7,772 bases of DNA from contig JAMCQK010000007.1 in NCBI GenBank assembly GCA_023382135.1, forward strand, positions 1-7,772, read 5' to 3'. The notes below the pieces were generated by a model. The model worked only from the letters and a program-made list of their open reading frames with translations. It made no database searches and was not told where the DNA came from. A program made the translations under genes and the position numbers. Of the stretch, positions 1 through 5,519 are shown piece by piece; position 1 is the stretch's first letter; every line of letters begins with the position of its first letter. The DNA is from Deinococcus sp. (lineage in GTDB: Bacteria > Deinococcota > Deinococci > Deinococcales > Thermaceae).

Positions 1-311
1 GGAGCTTCTTGCGGCGGTTGAACCCTGGGAGCAGGCTTGGGGGGGCGCTGGTTCATGGCCTGCAGGTTCACCCGGCCACCCTCAAAGCCCAACACGATGA
101 CCTCGTTGACGGCGAGCCTGCGCTTGGTGTAGTAAGGGCCCAGGCCCTCCACACAGCCCGCGGCCCAGTTAACTTTGCACTCGTAGACCTCCCCCTCTTC
201 ATCCACGAAGCGGGCGCTGTCCTGGCCCATCAGGCTTTGACGCAGAGTGCGCGTCAGATGCATGCTTCCAGTACTGAGGCAACTGCTGGTGAGTACATAG
301 CGTCCGTTCAT
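1..311 (-). CDS. Unrecognised protein, N-terminal 103 residues, partial at the left window edge
   Basis: An open minus-strand frame begins at ATG 311-309 and runs off the window without a stop. The visible protein starts MNGRYVLTSSCLSTG and contains DEEGEVYECKVNW (about 37-49), EGLGPYYTKRRLAVNEV (about 55-71) and a FEGGRVNLQAM strand (about 76-86). A proline-rich stretch (RPPKPAPRVQPP) follows and may be a linker to a further domain. Alternating hydrophobic and charged residues with glycine turns suggest a small beta-barrel fold, which is my inference. I do not recognise the family. The start ATG overlaps the stop of the upstream exonuclease gene as ATGA, so translation is probably coupled. 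An AGGAG lies 12 bases before the ATG inside the exonuclease gene. No signal peptide or membrane segment is visible. The coupling suggests a role linked to the exonuclease, possibly nucleic-acid binding, but nothing in the sequence proves it. Confidence 0.7.
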   Translation of the reverse strand, partial: MNGRYVLTSSCLSTGSMHLTRTLRQSLMGQDSARFVDEEGEVYECKVNWAAGCVEGLGPYYTKRRLAVNEVIVLGFEGGRVNLQAMNQRPPKPAPRVQPPQEA

Positions 312-1093
312 ACTTGTCCCAAGCTCCTTGCCTTGCCGGCGGTCAACATAAAATACATCTCGTGCGCAATTCGCAGGGTGGCCTCGACATCCCCCAAGGC
401 GCGGTGGCGTCCGGCCACTTGCCCCAGGTCAAACGCCCAAGCCAGGGAATCGAGCCCGCGGCGCGAAAGCCCCGGCAGAGCACGCTTTGCCCAAAGAACA
501 GTATCCACCACTTCATTGTCTAGTTTATACCCAATGCGCTGCAAACGCGGCCTCAAAAATCCAAGGTCGAAGGGCGCGTTCTGGATCACCAGGGTGGCGC
601 CAGCCAACAGCGGCCAGGCTTCTTCCAGCACTTCGTAAACGCTAGGTGCCCCCACCAGGTCGCCGGGGGTAATACCGGTGAGCCGGGTGATAAAAGGGGG
701 CAGCGCTATGCCGGGGTCAACCAGCTTGGAAAAGGAGATGCGCTCGCTGCCTTCCAGCCGCACCAGCGCAATTTCGATAATTTCGTTTTCGCCCGAGGAA
801 AGGCCGGTGGTCTCGAGGTCGAGCACCACCACTGCTTCGCCCTTGGGTGGGAAGCTATACCTCCACTCCCAAAGCCCAATTTCTTCCCCGGCTTGGTAAA
901 AGCGCCCGTCGAGTAGTTCGTCCAGCATGCGCGAGGCAACGCGTATTTGTGGAAGCTGGGGGCTGGCCAAGATCTCGCGCGCCAGCTCCGCTTTGGAAAC
1001 AGGCCTCGAGGCCTGCCTTAACCGGCGGGCAAGCCGGGTGGCGAGCCTGTAGTTGGTTGCACCCACGGGGGGCGGAGTGGTTGCGTATGCCAT
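308..1093 (-). CDS. DnaQ-like DEDDh 3'-5' exonuclease with an N-terminal helical (winged-helix-like) domain
   Basis: The product has 261 residues. Residues 86-250 form an RNase T/DnaQ-type exonuclease domain. Exo I is VVLDLETTGL with D92 and E94, Exo II is NAPFDLGFL with D176, and Exo III is HRALGDVEAT with H230 and D235. That gives the full DEDDh set for two-metal hydrolysis of DNA or RNA 3' ends. Residues 15-80 are a separate helical region (RLARRLRQASRPVSKAELAR, then a GRFYQAGEEIGLWEW strand pair) that looks like a winged helix; this fold call is inferred. It is not a full PolC or DinG protein and lacks a UvrC-like GIY-YIG domain. The family includes polymerase III epsilon proofreaders, but the extra domain points to a repair or processing nuclease. 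No good Shine-Dalgarno precedes ATG 1093, so a later start such as GTG codon 10 is possible. The stop overlaps the next gene. Confidence 0.88.
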   Translation of the reverse strand: MAYATTPPPVGATNYRLATRLARRLRQASRPVSKAELAREILASPQLPQIRVASRMLDELLDGRFYQAGEEIGLWEWRYSFPPKGEAVVVLDLETTGLSSGENEIIEIALVRLEGSERISFSKLVDPGIALPPFITRLTGITPGDLVGAPSVYEVLEEAWPLLAGATLVIQNAPFDLGFLRPRLQRIGYKLDNEVVDTVLWAKRALPGLSRRGLDSLAWAFDLGQVAGRHRALGDVEATLRIAHEMYFMLTAGKARSLGQV

Positions 1094-1134
1094 AACTTAT
1101 ACAAAAAATAAAAAGGCCTTTCTTACCTTGCAGA

Positions 1135-1140
1135 AGTATA
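1135..1140 (-). promoter_or_regulatory. Possible -10 box of the exonuclease gene
   Basis: The minus strand reads TATACT here, 41 bases before the ATG. No convincing -35 lies 16-18 bases upstream. A second candidate, TATAAG, ends only two bases before the ATG and would leave this start codon without a leader. The T-rich stretch between the two (1101-1113) contains no ribosome binding site. Confidence 0.35.
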
Positions 1141-1293
1141 ACGCGAGAAGCGCCAAACCGTCTTGCTTGAAAACCGCTGCTCTGCTTCAACGCAAATAAT
1201 TGCGCGTCTTTGCCGAGGATCCAAGTATCTCCAGTCCAAGTTTGTCGAAAGGCTTGAAAAGCCGCGCTGTGTTCCTTACTTCCTCCGGCCCTG

Positions 1294-1321
1294 GTGAGTT
1301 TGACCGAAGGGTCAAACTCAC
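1294..1321 (-). terminator. Perfect 12-bp hairpin after gatA, probable terminator
   Basis: GTGAGTTTGACC and GGTCAAACTCAC pair perfectly around a 4-base loop (GAAG on plus, CTTC on minus). The hairpin starts 12 bases past the gatA stop codon. No U-tract follows on either strand, so it is not a canonical intrinsic terminator. It may act with the second hairpin at 1251-1263, or as an mRNA 3'-end stabiliser. Confidence 0.5.
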
Positions 1322-1333
1322 TATAGGAGATAC

Positions 1334-2767
1334 TTAGCCCTGGGCCACCCGCAAGAACTGGCCAGAGCTCGCGTCCTCGAAGAGCTTGGCGAGGCTGAAG
1401 ATCCTTTCGTCGTGCAAGGGCCTGCCAATTAGCTGCACGCCCACAGGAAGGCCGTCTTCAAACCCCGCCGGAATGGAGAGTGCGGGCAGGCCCGCCAAGT
1501 TAATAGCCACGGTGTCGATATCCGAAAGATACATGGAAAGCGGGTCATTGAGTTTGTCTCCCAGCTTGAAAGCGGGAAAGGGGCTGGTGGGCGTGAGCAA
1601 AAGATCGGCTTGGGCAAAGGCGTGTTCGAAATCAGCCTTGAGCTTGGACCGGGCTTTTAGCGCCTTGCCGTAATAGGCGTCGTAGTAGCCAGAGGAAAGC
1701 GCAAAAGTACCCATCAGAATACGCCGTTTAACCTCGGGCCCAAAACCCGCTTCACGGGTCTTCCTCATGGTGTCGGTAGTGTCTTCGCCCTTTACCCTAA
1801 GCCCAAACAAGGTTCCGTCGTAACGCGCCAGGTTGGAGCTTGCTTCCGAAGTCGCCACCAGGTAGTAAGCGGCGAGCGCGTACTGGAGCGATGGAATGCT
1901 TACCTCCACAAAGCGTACATGCTCTTTCGCAAGCGTTAAGCGGAAGTTCTCCAGCGCCGCCACCACGCCTCTGGTGTTCCCCGCCTCCATGGACTCTTTA
2001 ACGATCCCGATAGTCAGGCCTGCCTGCTTCTCCCGTAACGCCTCACGGAAGCGGGGTGCGGCCTCGAGGCTGGTGCTGTCCCTTGGGTCAAAGCCGCCGA
2101 TGACGTCCATCAGCAGGGCAAGGTCTTGGATGCTGCGGCTGAACGGTCCAATCTGATCAAGGCTGCTGGCAAAAGCAACCAGCCCATAGCGGGATACCCG
2201 TCCATAGGTGGGCTTGAAGCCGTAGACGCCGCAGAACGAGGCGGGTTGGCGCACGCTGCCACCGGTGTCGGAGCCAAGGGCAACCGAAGCCAGATCCGCC
2301 GCCACCGCCGCGGCCGAACCGCCCGATGAGCCGCCGGGAACACGGGTTAGATCCCATGGGTTTTTTGTGGGGCCAAAAGCCGAGTGCTCGGTGGAAGAGC
2401 CCATGGCGAACTCGTCCAGGTTGGTTTTGCCCAGCACAATTGCGCCCGCCTTGCAGAGCCTGTCCACCACGGTGGCACTATAGGGAGGCACAAACGTTTC
2501 TAGAATTTTGGAGGCACAGGTGGTCTCGAGGCCCTGGGTGCACAGATTATCCTTGAGCGCCACCGGTACGCCCGCCAGCGGCAGGTCTTCCCCGCTGGAA
2601 ACTCGGGCTTGCACTTCCCCCGCTTCTTCCGCTGCCCGTGGATTAACCCGCAAAAAGGCACGCAGGCGGGGGTTGTGCTTTTCGACGCGCCTTAGATACT
2701 CCTCGGTAATCTCGGAGGGCGATATTTGTTTTCGCTTTACGTTTTGGACAATCTCGCTCGCCAACAT
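1334..2767 (-). CDS. gatA: Aspartyl/glutamyl-tRNA amidotransferase subunit A (GatA)
   Basis: This is the 477-residue amidase subunit of GatCAB. It releases ammonia from glutamine or asparagine, which GatB uses to convert mischarged Asp-tRNA(Asn) or Glu-tRNA(Gln). The amidase-signature core is complete: K72 in PVALKDN, cis-Ser S147 in VPGGSSGGS and nucleophile S171 in SDTGGSVRQPA. The spacing (75 and 24 residues) matches known GatA proteins, as does the total length. The motif FCGVYGFKPTYGRVSRYGL follows. ATG 2767 is preceded by GGAG four bases away, and the N-terminus (MLASEIVQNVKRK) looks canonical, so this start is well supported. gatB and gatC are not in the window, so the complex is encoded at scattered loci, as is common in this phylum. 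In Thermus and Deinococcus the enzyme is known mainly for the Asn pathway. The gene is divergent from sqr, with 103 bases between start codons. Confidence 0.97.
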   Translation of the reverse strand: MLASEIVQNVKRKQISPSEITEEYLRRVEKHNPRLRAFLRVNPRAAEEAGEVQARVSSGEDLPLAGVPVALKDNLCTQGLETTCASKILETFVPPYSATVVDRLCKAGAIVLGKTNLDEFAMGSSTEHSAFGPTKNPWDLTRVPGGSSGGSAAAVAADLASVALGSDTGGSVRQPASFCGVYGFKPTYGRVSRYGLVAFASSLDQIGPFSRSIQDLALLMDVIGGFDPRDSTSLEAAPRFREALREKQAGLTIGIVKESMEAGNTRGVVAALENFRLTLAKEHVRFVEVSIPSLQYALAAYYLVATSEASSNLARYDGTLFGLRVKGEDTTDTMRKTREAGFGPEVKRRILMGTFALSSGYYDAYYGKALKARSKLKADFEHAFAQADLLLTPTSPFPAFKLGDKLNDPLSMYLSDIDTVAINLAGLPALSIPAGFEDGLPVGVQLIGRPLHDERIFSLAKLFEDASSGQFLRVAQG

Positions 2768-2781
2768 ATCGCTCCATCTTA
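2768..2781 (-). promoter_or_regulatory. gatA -10 candidate and Shine-Dalgarno
   Basis: The minus strand shows TAAGAT (2781-2776), directly followed by GGAGCGAT and the gatA ATG. GGAG is a usable Shine-Dalgarno with four-base spacing. TAAGAT eight bases before the ATG also fits the TANNNT leaderless pattern, and the two readings exclude each other. No good -35 is visible. Confidence 0.4.
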
Positions 2782-2807
2782 CTCATCTGCCAGCGCGACA
2801 ACGCTAA

Positions 2808-2835
2808 GTGACATTTGGCCCGGGAAACGAATACT
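2808..2835 (+). promoter_or_regulatory. Candidate sqr promoter
   Basis: GTGACA (2808-2813) lies 16 bases before AATACT (2830-2835). The first differs from TTGACA at one base and the second from TATAAT at two. Transcription would start near 2842 and leave about 29 leader bases carrying the Shine-Dalgarno. An alternative -10 is TATCCT at 2845-2850, which lacks a -35. Either choice is overlapped by the dyad at 2831-2847. Confidence 0.45.
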
Positions 2836-2847
2836 CCGGCGGGGTAT
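2831..2847. promoter_or_regulatory. 17-bp dyad resembling a CsoR/CstR-family operator
   Basis: ATACTCCGGCGGGGTAT is an inverted repeat with arms ATACTCC and GGGGTAT around GGC. Only one of the seven arm positions departs from perfect symmetry. It fits the ATACCC-N5-GGGTAT layout known for CsoR-family repressors, including the CstR type that senses persulfides and controls sqr in Staphylococcus aureus. It overlaps the candidate -10 of this sqr gene. Assignment to that regulator family is inference from motif and gene identity. Confidence 0.5.
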
Positions 2848-2861
2848 CCTGATTGCCGGAG
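2834..2861 (+). promoter_or_regulatory. Inverted repeat that would hide the sqr Shine-Dalgarno
   Basis: CTCCGGC (2834-2840) is perfectly complementary to GCCGGAG (2855-2861), with a 14-base loop. The right arm covers most of the GGAGG (2858-2862) that serves ATG 2871. The left arm is also used by the overlapping ATACTCC/GGGGTAT hairpin, so the two RNA folds exclude each other. Confidence 0.4.
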
Positions 2862-2870
2862 GATTTCGCA

Positions 2871-4133
2871 ATGGCTATTACACTCTCCCATGGCCAGTCC
2901 GCAGCTAGTGCAGTATCCACGCTAAAGAAACTGCACCATCGCATCGTAATTATTGGCGGTGGCACGGCAGGCATCACGTTGGCTGCCAGGCTCGCCCGCG
3001 CAGGCCAGACCGATATGGCAATCATTGAGCCCTCCAGCACACACTTTTACCAACCAATGTGGACCCTGGTGGCAGGCGGCGTAGTGGGGGCCAATACCAC
3101 CGCCCGCCCGGAAGAGCGCTATGTGCCGCGTAACGTTCACTGGGTCCAGGATTACGCCCAGGAAATTGACCCCGAGAACAAGCTGGTGACCACGCGCGGG
3201 GGCAGCGTCATCGGTTATGACTTCTTGGTGGTGGCCCCAGGGATCCAGCTCGACTGGCACAAAGTGGAAGGCCTGGCCGAAACCTTGGGCAAGAACATGG
3301 TCACCAGCAACTACCGCTTCGACCTCGCTCCCAAGACCTGGGAGTTTTTGCGGCAATTCAAAGGCGGCACCGCGCTTTTTACCGCGCCCGGTACGCCTAT
3401 CAAGTGCGGCGGCGCGCCCCAGAAAGCCATGTACCTTTCCGCGGACTATCTTCGCCGCAAGGGCATCCTGAAAGACACCAAGGTAATTTTCGGCTCGGCG
3501 GGCACCACGCTCTTCGGAACCCCCGAGGTTCGGAAGGTGCTGGAAGGGGTGGTAGCCCGGTACGGTATCGAGCCCCGCTTCTACCGGGAACTGGCAGCGG
3601 TAGATCCAGTTAAGAAAGAGGCAATTTTTGAGCTCAAGAACGACCCGGCCAAGAGCCGTGAGACCATCCCCTTTGACTTCTTGCATGTGGTGCCGCCGCA
3701 AAGCGCCCCCGACTTCCTGAAGAATGGGCCGCTGGCTGTTCCAGGGGACGCGCTTGGCTGGGTTGACGTGGATATCAATACGCTGCAACACAAGCGCTAC
3801 CCCGATGTTTTTGCGCTGGGTGACTGTGCCAACCTGCCCACCGCCAAGACCGGTGCCGCTGTGCGCAAGCAGGCCCCGGTGGTGGTTCAGAACCTGCTTT
3901 CGGTGATGAGCGGCAAAACCCCACAGGCTAAGTACAACGGGTACTCCTCGTGCCCCTTGGTGACGGGTTACGGCAAACTTCAGCTGGCGGAGTTCATCTA
4001 CGGAACACCCAACGAGTGGCACCCGACTATTCCGCTCATCGACACCAAGAAGGAACGCTATGACATGTGGCTCTTGAAGCGCTACGGGCTGCCTTTCTTG
4101 TACTGGAACCTGATGCTCAGGGGACTGGTTTAG
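2871..4133 (+). CDS. sqr: Sulfide:quinone oxidoreductase, type II (human SQOR-like)
   Basis: This 420-residue flavoprotein oxidises sulfide to sulfane sulfur and passes electrons to membrane quinone. A Rossmann FAD motif IIGGGTAG lies at 27-34. The redox cysteines are C179 in TPIKCGGAPQKAMYLS and C361 in SSCPLVTGYGKL, and the second flavin motif VFALGDCANLP lies at 313-323. The segments KCxGAPQK, WVDVD.nTLQHkRYP, SCPLVTGY and the C-terminal LPFLYWNLMLRG match human SQOR very closely as I recall it. This places the protein in the mitochondrial-like type II group rather than with the FCSD-like types. It ends straight after MLRGLV, without the longer eukaryotic C-terminal tail. There is no signal peptide, so it is likely a peripheral protein on the cytoplasmic membrane face. 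I chose ATG 2871, with GGAGG eight bases upstream, over TTG 2853, which would place that Shine-Dalgarno inside the gene. No persulfide dioxygenase or rhodanese gene is adjacent. Its stop overlaps the miaA stop. Confidence 0.94.
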   Translation: MAITLSHGQSAASAVSTLKKLHHRIVIIGGGTAGITLAARLARAGQTDMAIIEPSSTHFYQPMWTLVAGGVVGANTTARPEERYVPRNVHWVQDYAQEIDPENKLVTTRGGSVIGYDFLVVAPGIQLDWHKVEGLAETLGKNMVTSNYRFDLAPKTWEFLRQFKGGTALFTAPGTPIKCGGAPQKAMYLSADYLRRKGILKDTKVIFGSAGTTLFGTPEVRKVLEGVVARYGIEPRFYRELAAVDPVKKEAIFELKNDPAKSRETIPFDFLHVVPPQSAPDFLKNGPLAVPGDALGWVDVDINTLQHKRYPDVFALGDCANLPTAKTGAAVRKQAPVVVQNLLSVMSGKTPQAKYNGYSSCPLVTGYGKLQLAEFIYGTPNEWHPTIPLIDTKKERYDMWLLKRYGLPFLYWNLMLRGLV

Positions 4134-5032
4134 GGTCCAGCACGAAACCAACCGAGAAAGCCCTCCCAAGCTGCCCCGTCGCCCTTGGCTAGATAGGCTA
4201 CTTCTCCAGGCTCTTTGCGGAACCAGGTGTACTGTCTTTTGGCGTACTGGGTTGTGGCGCGAACCACGCTGGCCAGGGTAGCCTCCAAGCCGCGCCTGCC
4301 CCGGACGTGGTCAACCACTTCCTTGTACCCAATGGCCTGAAAAGCGGGGGAAGCTTCGGGGTATTTGGCCAACAAACCAGCAACTTCCGCAACCAGGCCG
4401 CGTTCAAAGTGTTCCTGCACGCGCGCCTCCAGCCTGGGCAGAAGCCAGTCCCATTCAGGCCAGAGCACTAGTTTTCGGTAAAGAAACTTGGGGGTTGTTC
4501 GCGGTAATTGAGCGGGGGGTATCCCCGTAGTACGTAAAATAGCCAGCGCCCGCACCAGCCTGCGCGGGTTGCCGGCCACCCGTTCGGCGTCCTCGAGGCT
4601 CTGAGCGCGCAGTTCTTGCAAAAGGGTTTGTTCGCCCCGCAGGTTGAGCTCATTCCAAAGCGAGACCTCGGCCTCGAGGCCTGGTTCTGGCACCTGATAA
4701 AAGCCCTCGGAAAGCGCCCGAATGTAATAACCGGTCCCCCCAACCACCAAAGGAATCTTCCCCAACTCCAGAACGTTGGTAATGGCCTCTTCCGCAAGGC
4801 GCACGAAATCCACCACGCTGAAAGCCTGGCTGGGCTCAAGGATATCTATGAGATGATGCCGAACCGTCTGCCTCAGCTCAAGGCCCGGTTTGTCGGTACC
4901 AATGTCCAGGCCGCGGTATACCAGCGAGGCATCGGCGGAAATTACCTCAATGCCTGCCTCTTGCGCCAGCTGGAGAGCCAGCTGTGTCTTGCCAGAAGCG
5001 GTAGGCCCTGTGAGCACCGGAACACTGGCCAT
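4130..5032 (-). CDS. miaA: tRNA dimethylallyltransferase (MiaA)
   Basis: This 300-residue enzyme transfers a dimethylallyl group to N6 of A37 in tRNAs that read U-starting codons, the first step to ms2i6A. The P-loop GPTASGKT is at 9-16. The motif SADASLVYRGLDIGTDKP (32-49) carries the catalytic aspartate D34. GGTGYYIRAL (98-107) carries the conserved threonine T100. QAIGYKEV and QYAKRQYTWFR are the C-terminal family signatures. Length is normal. An in-frame stop (TAG) lies 19 bases before ATG 5032 with no other start between, so this start is firm unless an internal codon is used. Only 24 bases separate it from the divergent hsp20 ATG, and no Shine-Dalgarno is well placed, so a leaderless mRNA is likely. 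Its 3' end overlaps the sqr stop by four bases, leaving no room for a separate terminator. Confidence 0.96.
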   Translation of the reverse strand: MASVPVLTGPTASGKTQLALQLAQEAGIEVISADASLVYRGLDIGTDKPGLELRQTVRHHLIDILEPSQAFSVVDFVRLAEEAITNVLELGKIPLVVGGTGYYIRALSEGFYQVPEPGLEAEVSLWNELNLRGEQTLLQELRAQSLEDAERVAGNPRRLVRALAILRTTGIPPAQLPRTTPKFLYRKLVLWPEWDWLLPRLEARVQEHFERGLVAEVAGLLAKYPEASPAFQAIGYKEVVDHVRGRRGLEATLASVVRATTQYAKRQYTWFRKEPGEVAYLAKGDGAAWEGFLGWFRAGP

Positions 5033-5040
5033 GCTTATGG

Positions 5041-5046
5041 ATGTTA
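5041..5046 (-). promoter_or_regulatory. Candidate leaderless -10 box of miaA
   Basis: The minus strand reads TAACAT, a TANNNT match, eight bases before the miaA ATG. It overlaps the hsp20 -10 candidate on the other strand by two bases, so polymerase could probably not occupy both at once. No -35 match is evident. Confidence 0.4.
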
Positions 5047-5050
5047 CCCT
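5045..5050 (+). promoter_or_regulatory. Candidate leaderless -10 box of hsp20
   Basis: TACCCT fits TANNNT and ends six bases before the hsp20 ATG, so transcription would start at or next to the A of the ATG. Upstream sequence lies within miaA and shows no clear -35 or CIRCE/HrcA-type repeat. Confidence 0.45.
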
Positions 5051-5056
5051 CTAATT

Positions 5057-5446
5057 ATGGCAGATTCACTAGAGCGTTCGGATGCCTTTCAACAATTACA
5101 GGAGATAAGGGCTAAGCTGGAGGACTTCGCCCGGCGTTACACCGCAAGCGGTCTGGCCGAAAGCTGGATTCCGGCCTTGGACATTTTGGACGAGGGAGAT
5201 TCTTTCCGCGTGCTGGTGGACCTGCCAGGGGTAAAGGCGGACGACCTCGAGGTCCGCCAAGAAGGCCAGCAAGTTATCTTGGCTGGGAGAAGATTTTTGC
5301 CCGATGGCACCTACACCACAAGGGAACGCAGCGGCGGCCAGTTTACACGGGCATTCTCGCTCCCGGAAAAGGTGGAAGAAAACAGCGCCGAGGCCTCACT
5401 CAAAAACGGCGTGCTCGAGCTTCGGTTCGCCAAAATAAAAAGCTGA
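5057..5446 (+). CDS. Small heat shock protein, Hsp20/alpha-crystallin family
   Basis: The product has 129 residues. Residues 1-36 are a helical N-terminal arm (ERSDAFQQLQEIRAKLEDFARR). Residues 37-127 are an alpha-crystallin domain with WIPALDILDEGDSFRVLVDLPGVKADDLEV, the GRR-F-PDGTY-TRERSGGQFTRAFSLPEKV segment and the signature ASLKNGVLELRFAK. Such proteins hold unfolding proteins in soluble form for refolding by DnaK/ClpB. The protein ends at FAKIKS, just past the domain. The C-terminal IxI/V motif that links dimers into large oligomers is missing, so it may be dimeric or assemble differently. ATG 5057 is chosen because the domain architecture begins there. The open frame continues upstream to 4616 but that stretch lies over miaA codons. 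No Shine-Dalgarno fits, so leaderless translation is likely. Confidence 0.92.
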   Translation: MADSLERSDAFQQLQEIRAKLEDFARRYTASGLAESWIPALDILDEGDSFRVLVDLPGVKADDLEVRQEGQQVILAGRRFLPDGTYTTRERSGGQFTRAFSLPEKVEENSAEASLKNGVLELRFAKIKS

Positions 5447-5519
5447 ACTTGGCGATAAGAAACCGTCTGATTTTGATGTGGCCCTGCAGCGTCAAGCCAA
5501 AGCGAAAAGCAGCAGTCGT

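Larger units (their letters stand above)
1094..1333. other. Non-coding gap between gatA and the exonuclease gene
   Basis: This 240-base stretch has no credible ORF of its own. It contains the 12-bp hairpin at 1294-1321, a smaller hairpin at 1251-1263 (GGCTT, GAA loop, AAGCC) and a 10-bp inverted repeat. The repeat pairs AAGTATCTCC at 1223-1232 with GGAGATACTT at 1326-1335, bracketing both hairpins and touching the gatA stop codon. The end nearest the exonuclease gene is AT-rich and probably carries its promoter. I see no tRNA cloverleaf. Confidence 0.6.

Noticed and set aside
9..638. A 209-codon plus-strand frame at the left edge
   Set aside because: It is antisense to the exonuclease catalytic region and the coupled partial gene, with no protein motif.
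1191..1204. Small palindrome CGCAA-ATAA-TTGCG in the gatA/exonuclease gap
   Set aside because: A 5-bp AT-containing stem is expected by chance and no gene signal is aligned with it.
1094..1333. Possible tRNA or small RNA gene in the gap
   Set aside because: No acceptor/T-arm pattern (GGTTCRANNCC with matching 7-bp ends) is present, and the hairpins are explained better as transcript-end structures.
2853..2870. TTG start six codons before the sqr ATG
   Set aside because: It would put the GGAGG ribosome binding site inside the gene; ATG 2871 has that site at good spacing.
2922..4169. A 415-codon minus-strand open frame opposite sqr
   Set aside because: It is antisense to a well-conserved gene, its translation is rich in Gly, Arg, His and Val with no family motif, and it has no ribosome binding site. 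It is the usual GC-rich shadow frame.
4616..5056. N-terminal extension of Hsp20 by 147 codons
   Set aside because: The stretch lies opposite conserved miaA codons and shows no domain, while ATG 5057 begins the normal Hsp20 arm with a -10 box six bases before it.
5447..5519. Possible terminator between hsp20 and tdk
   Set aside because: I found no stem longer than four or five base pairs and no U-tract on either strand.
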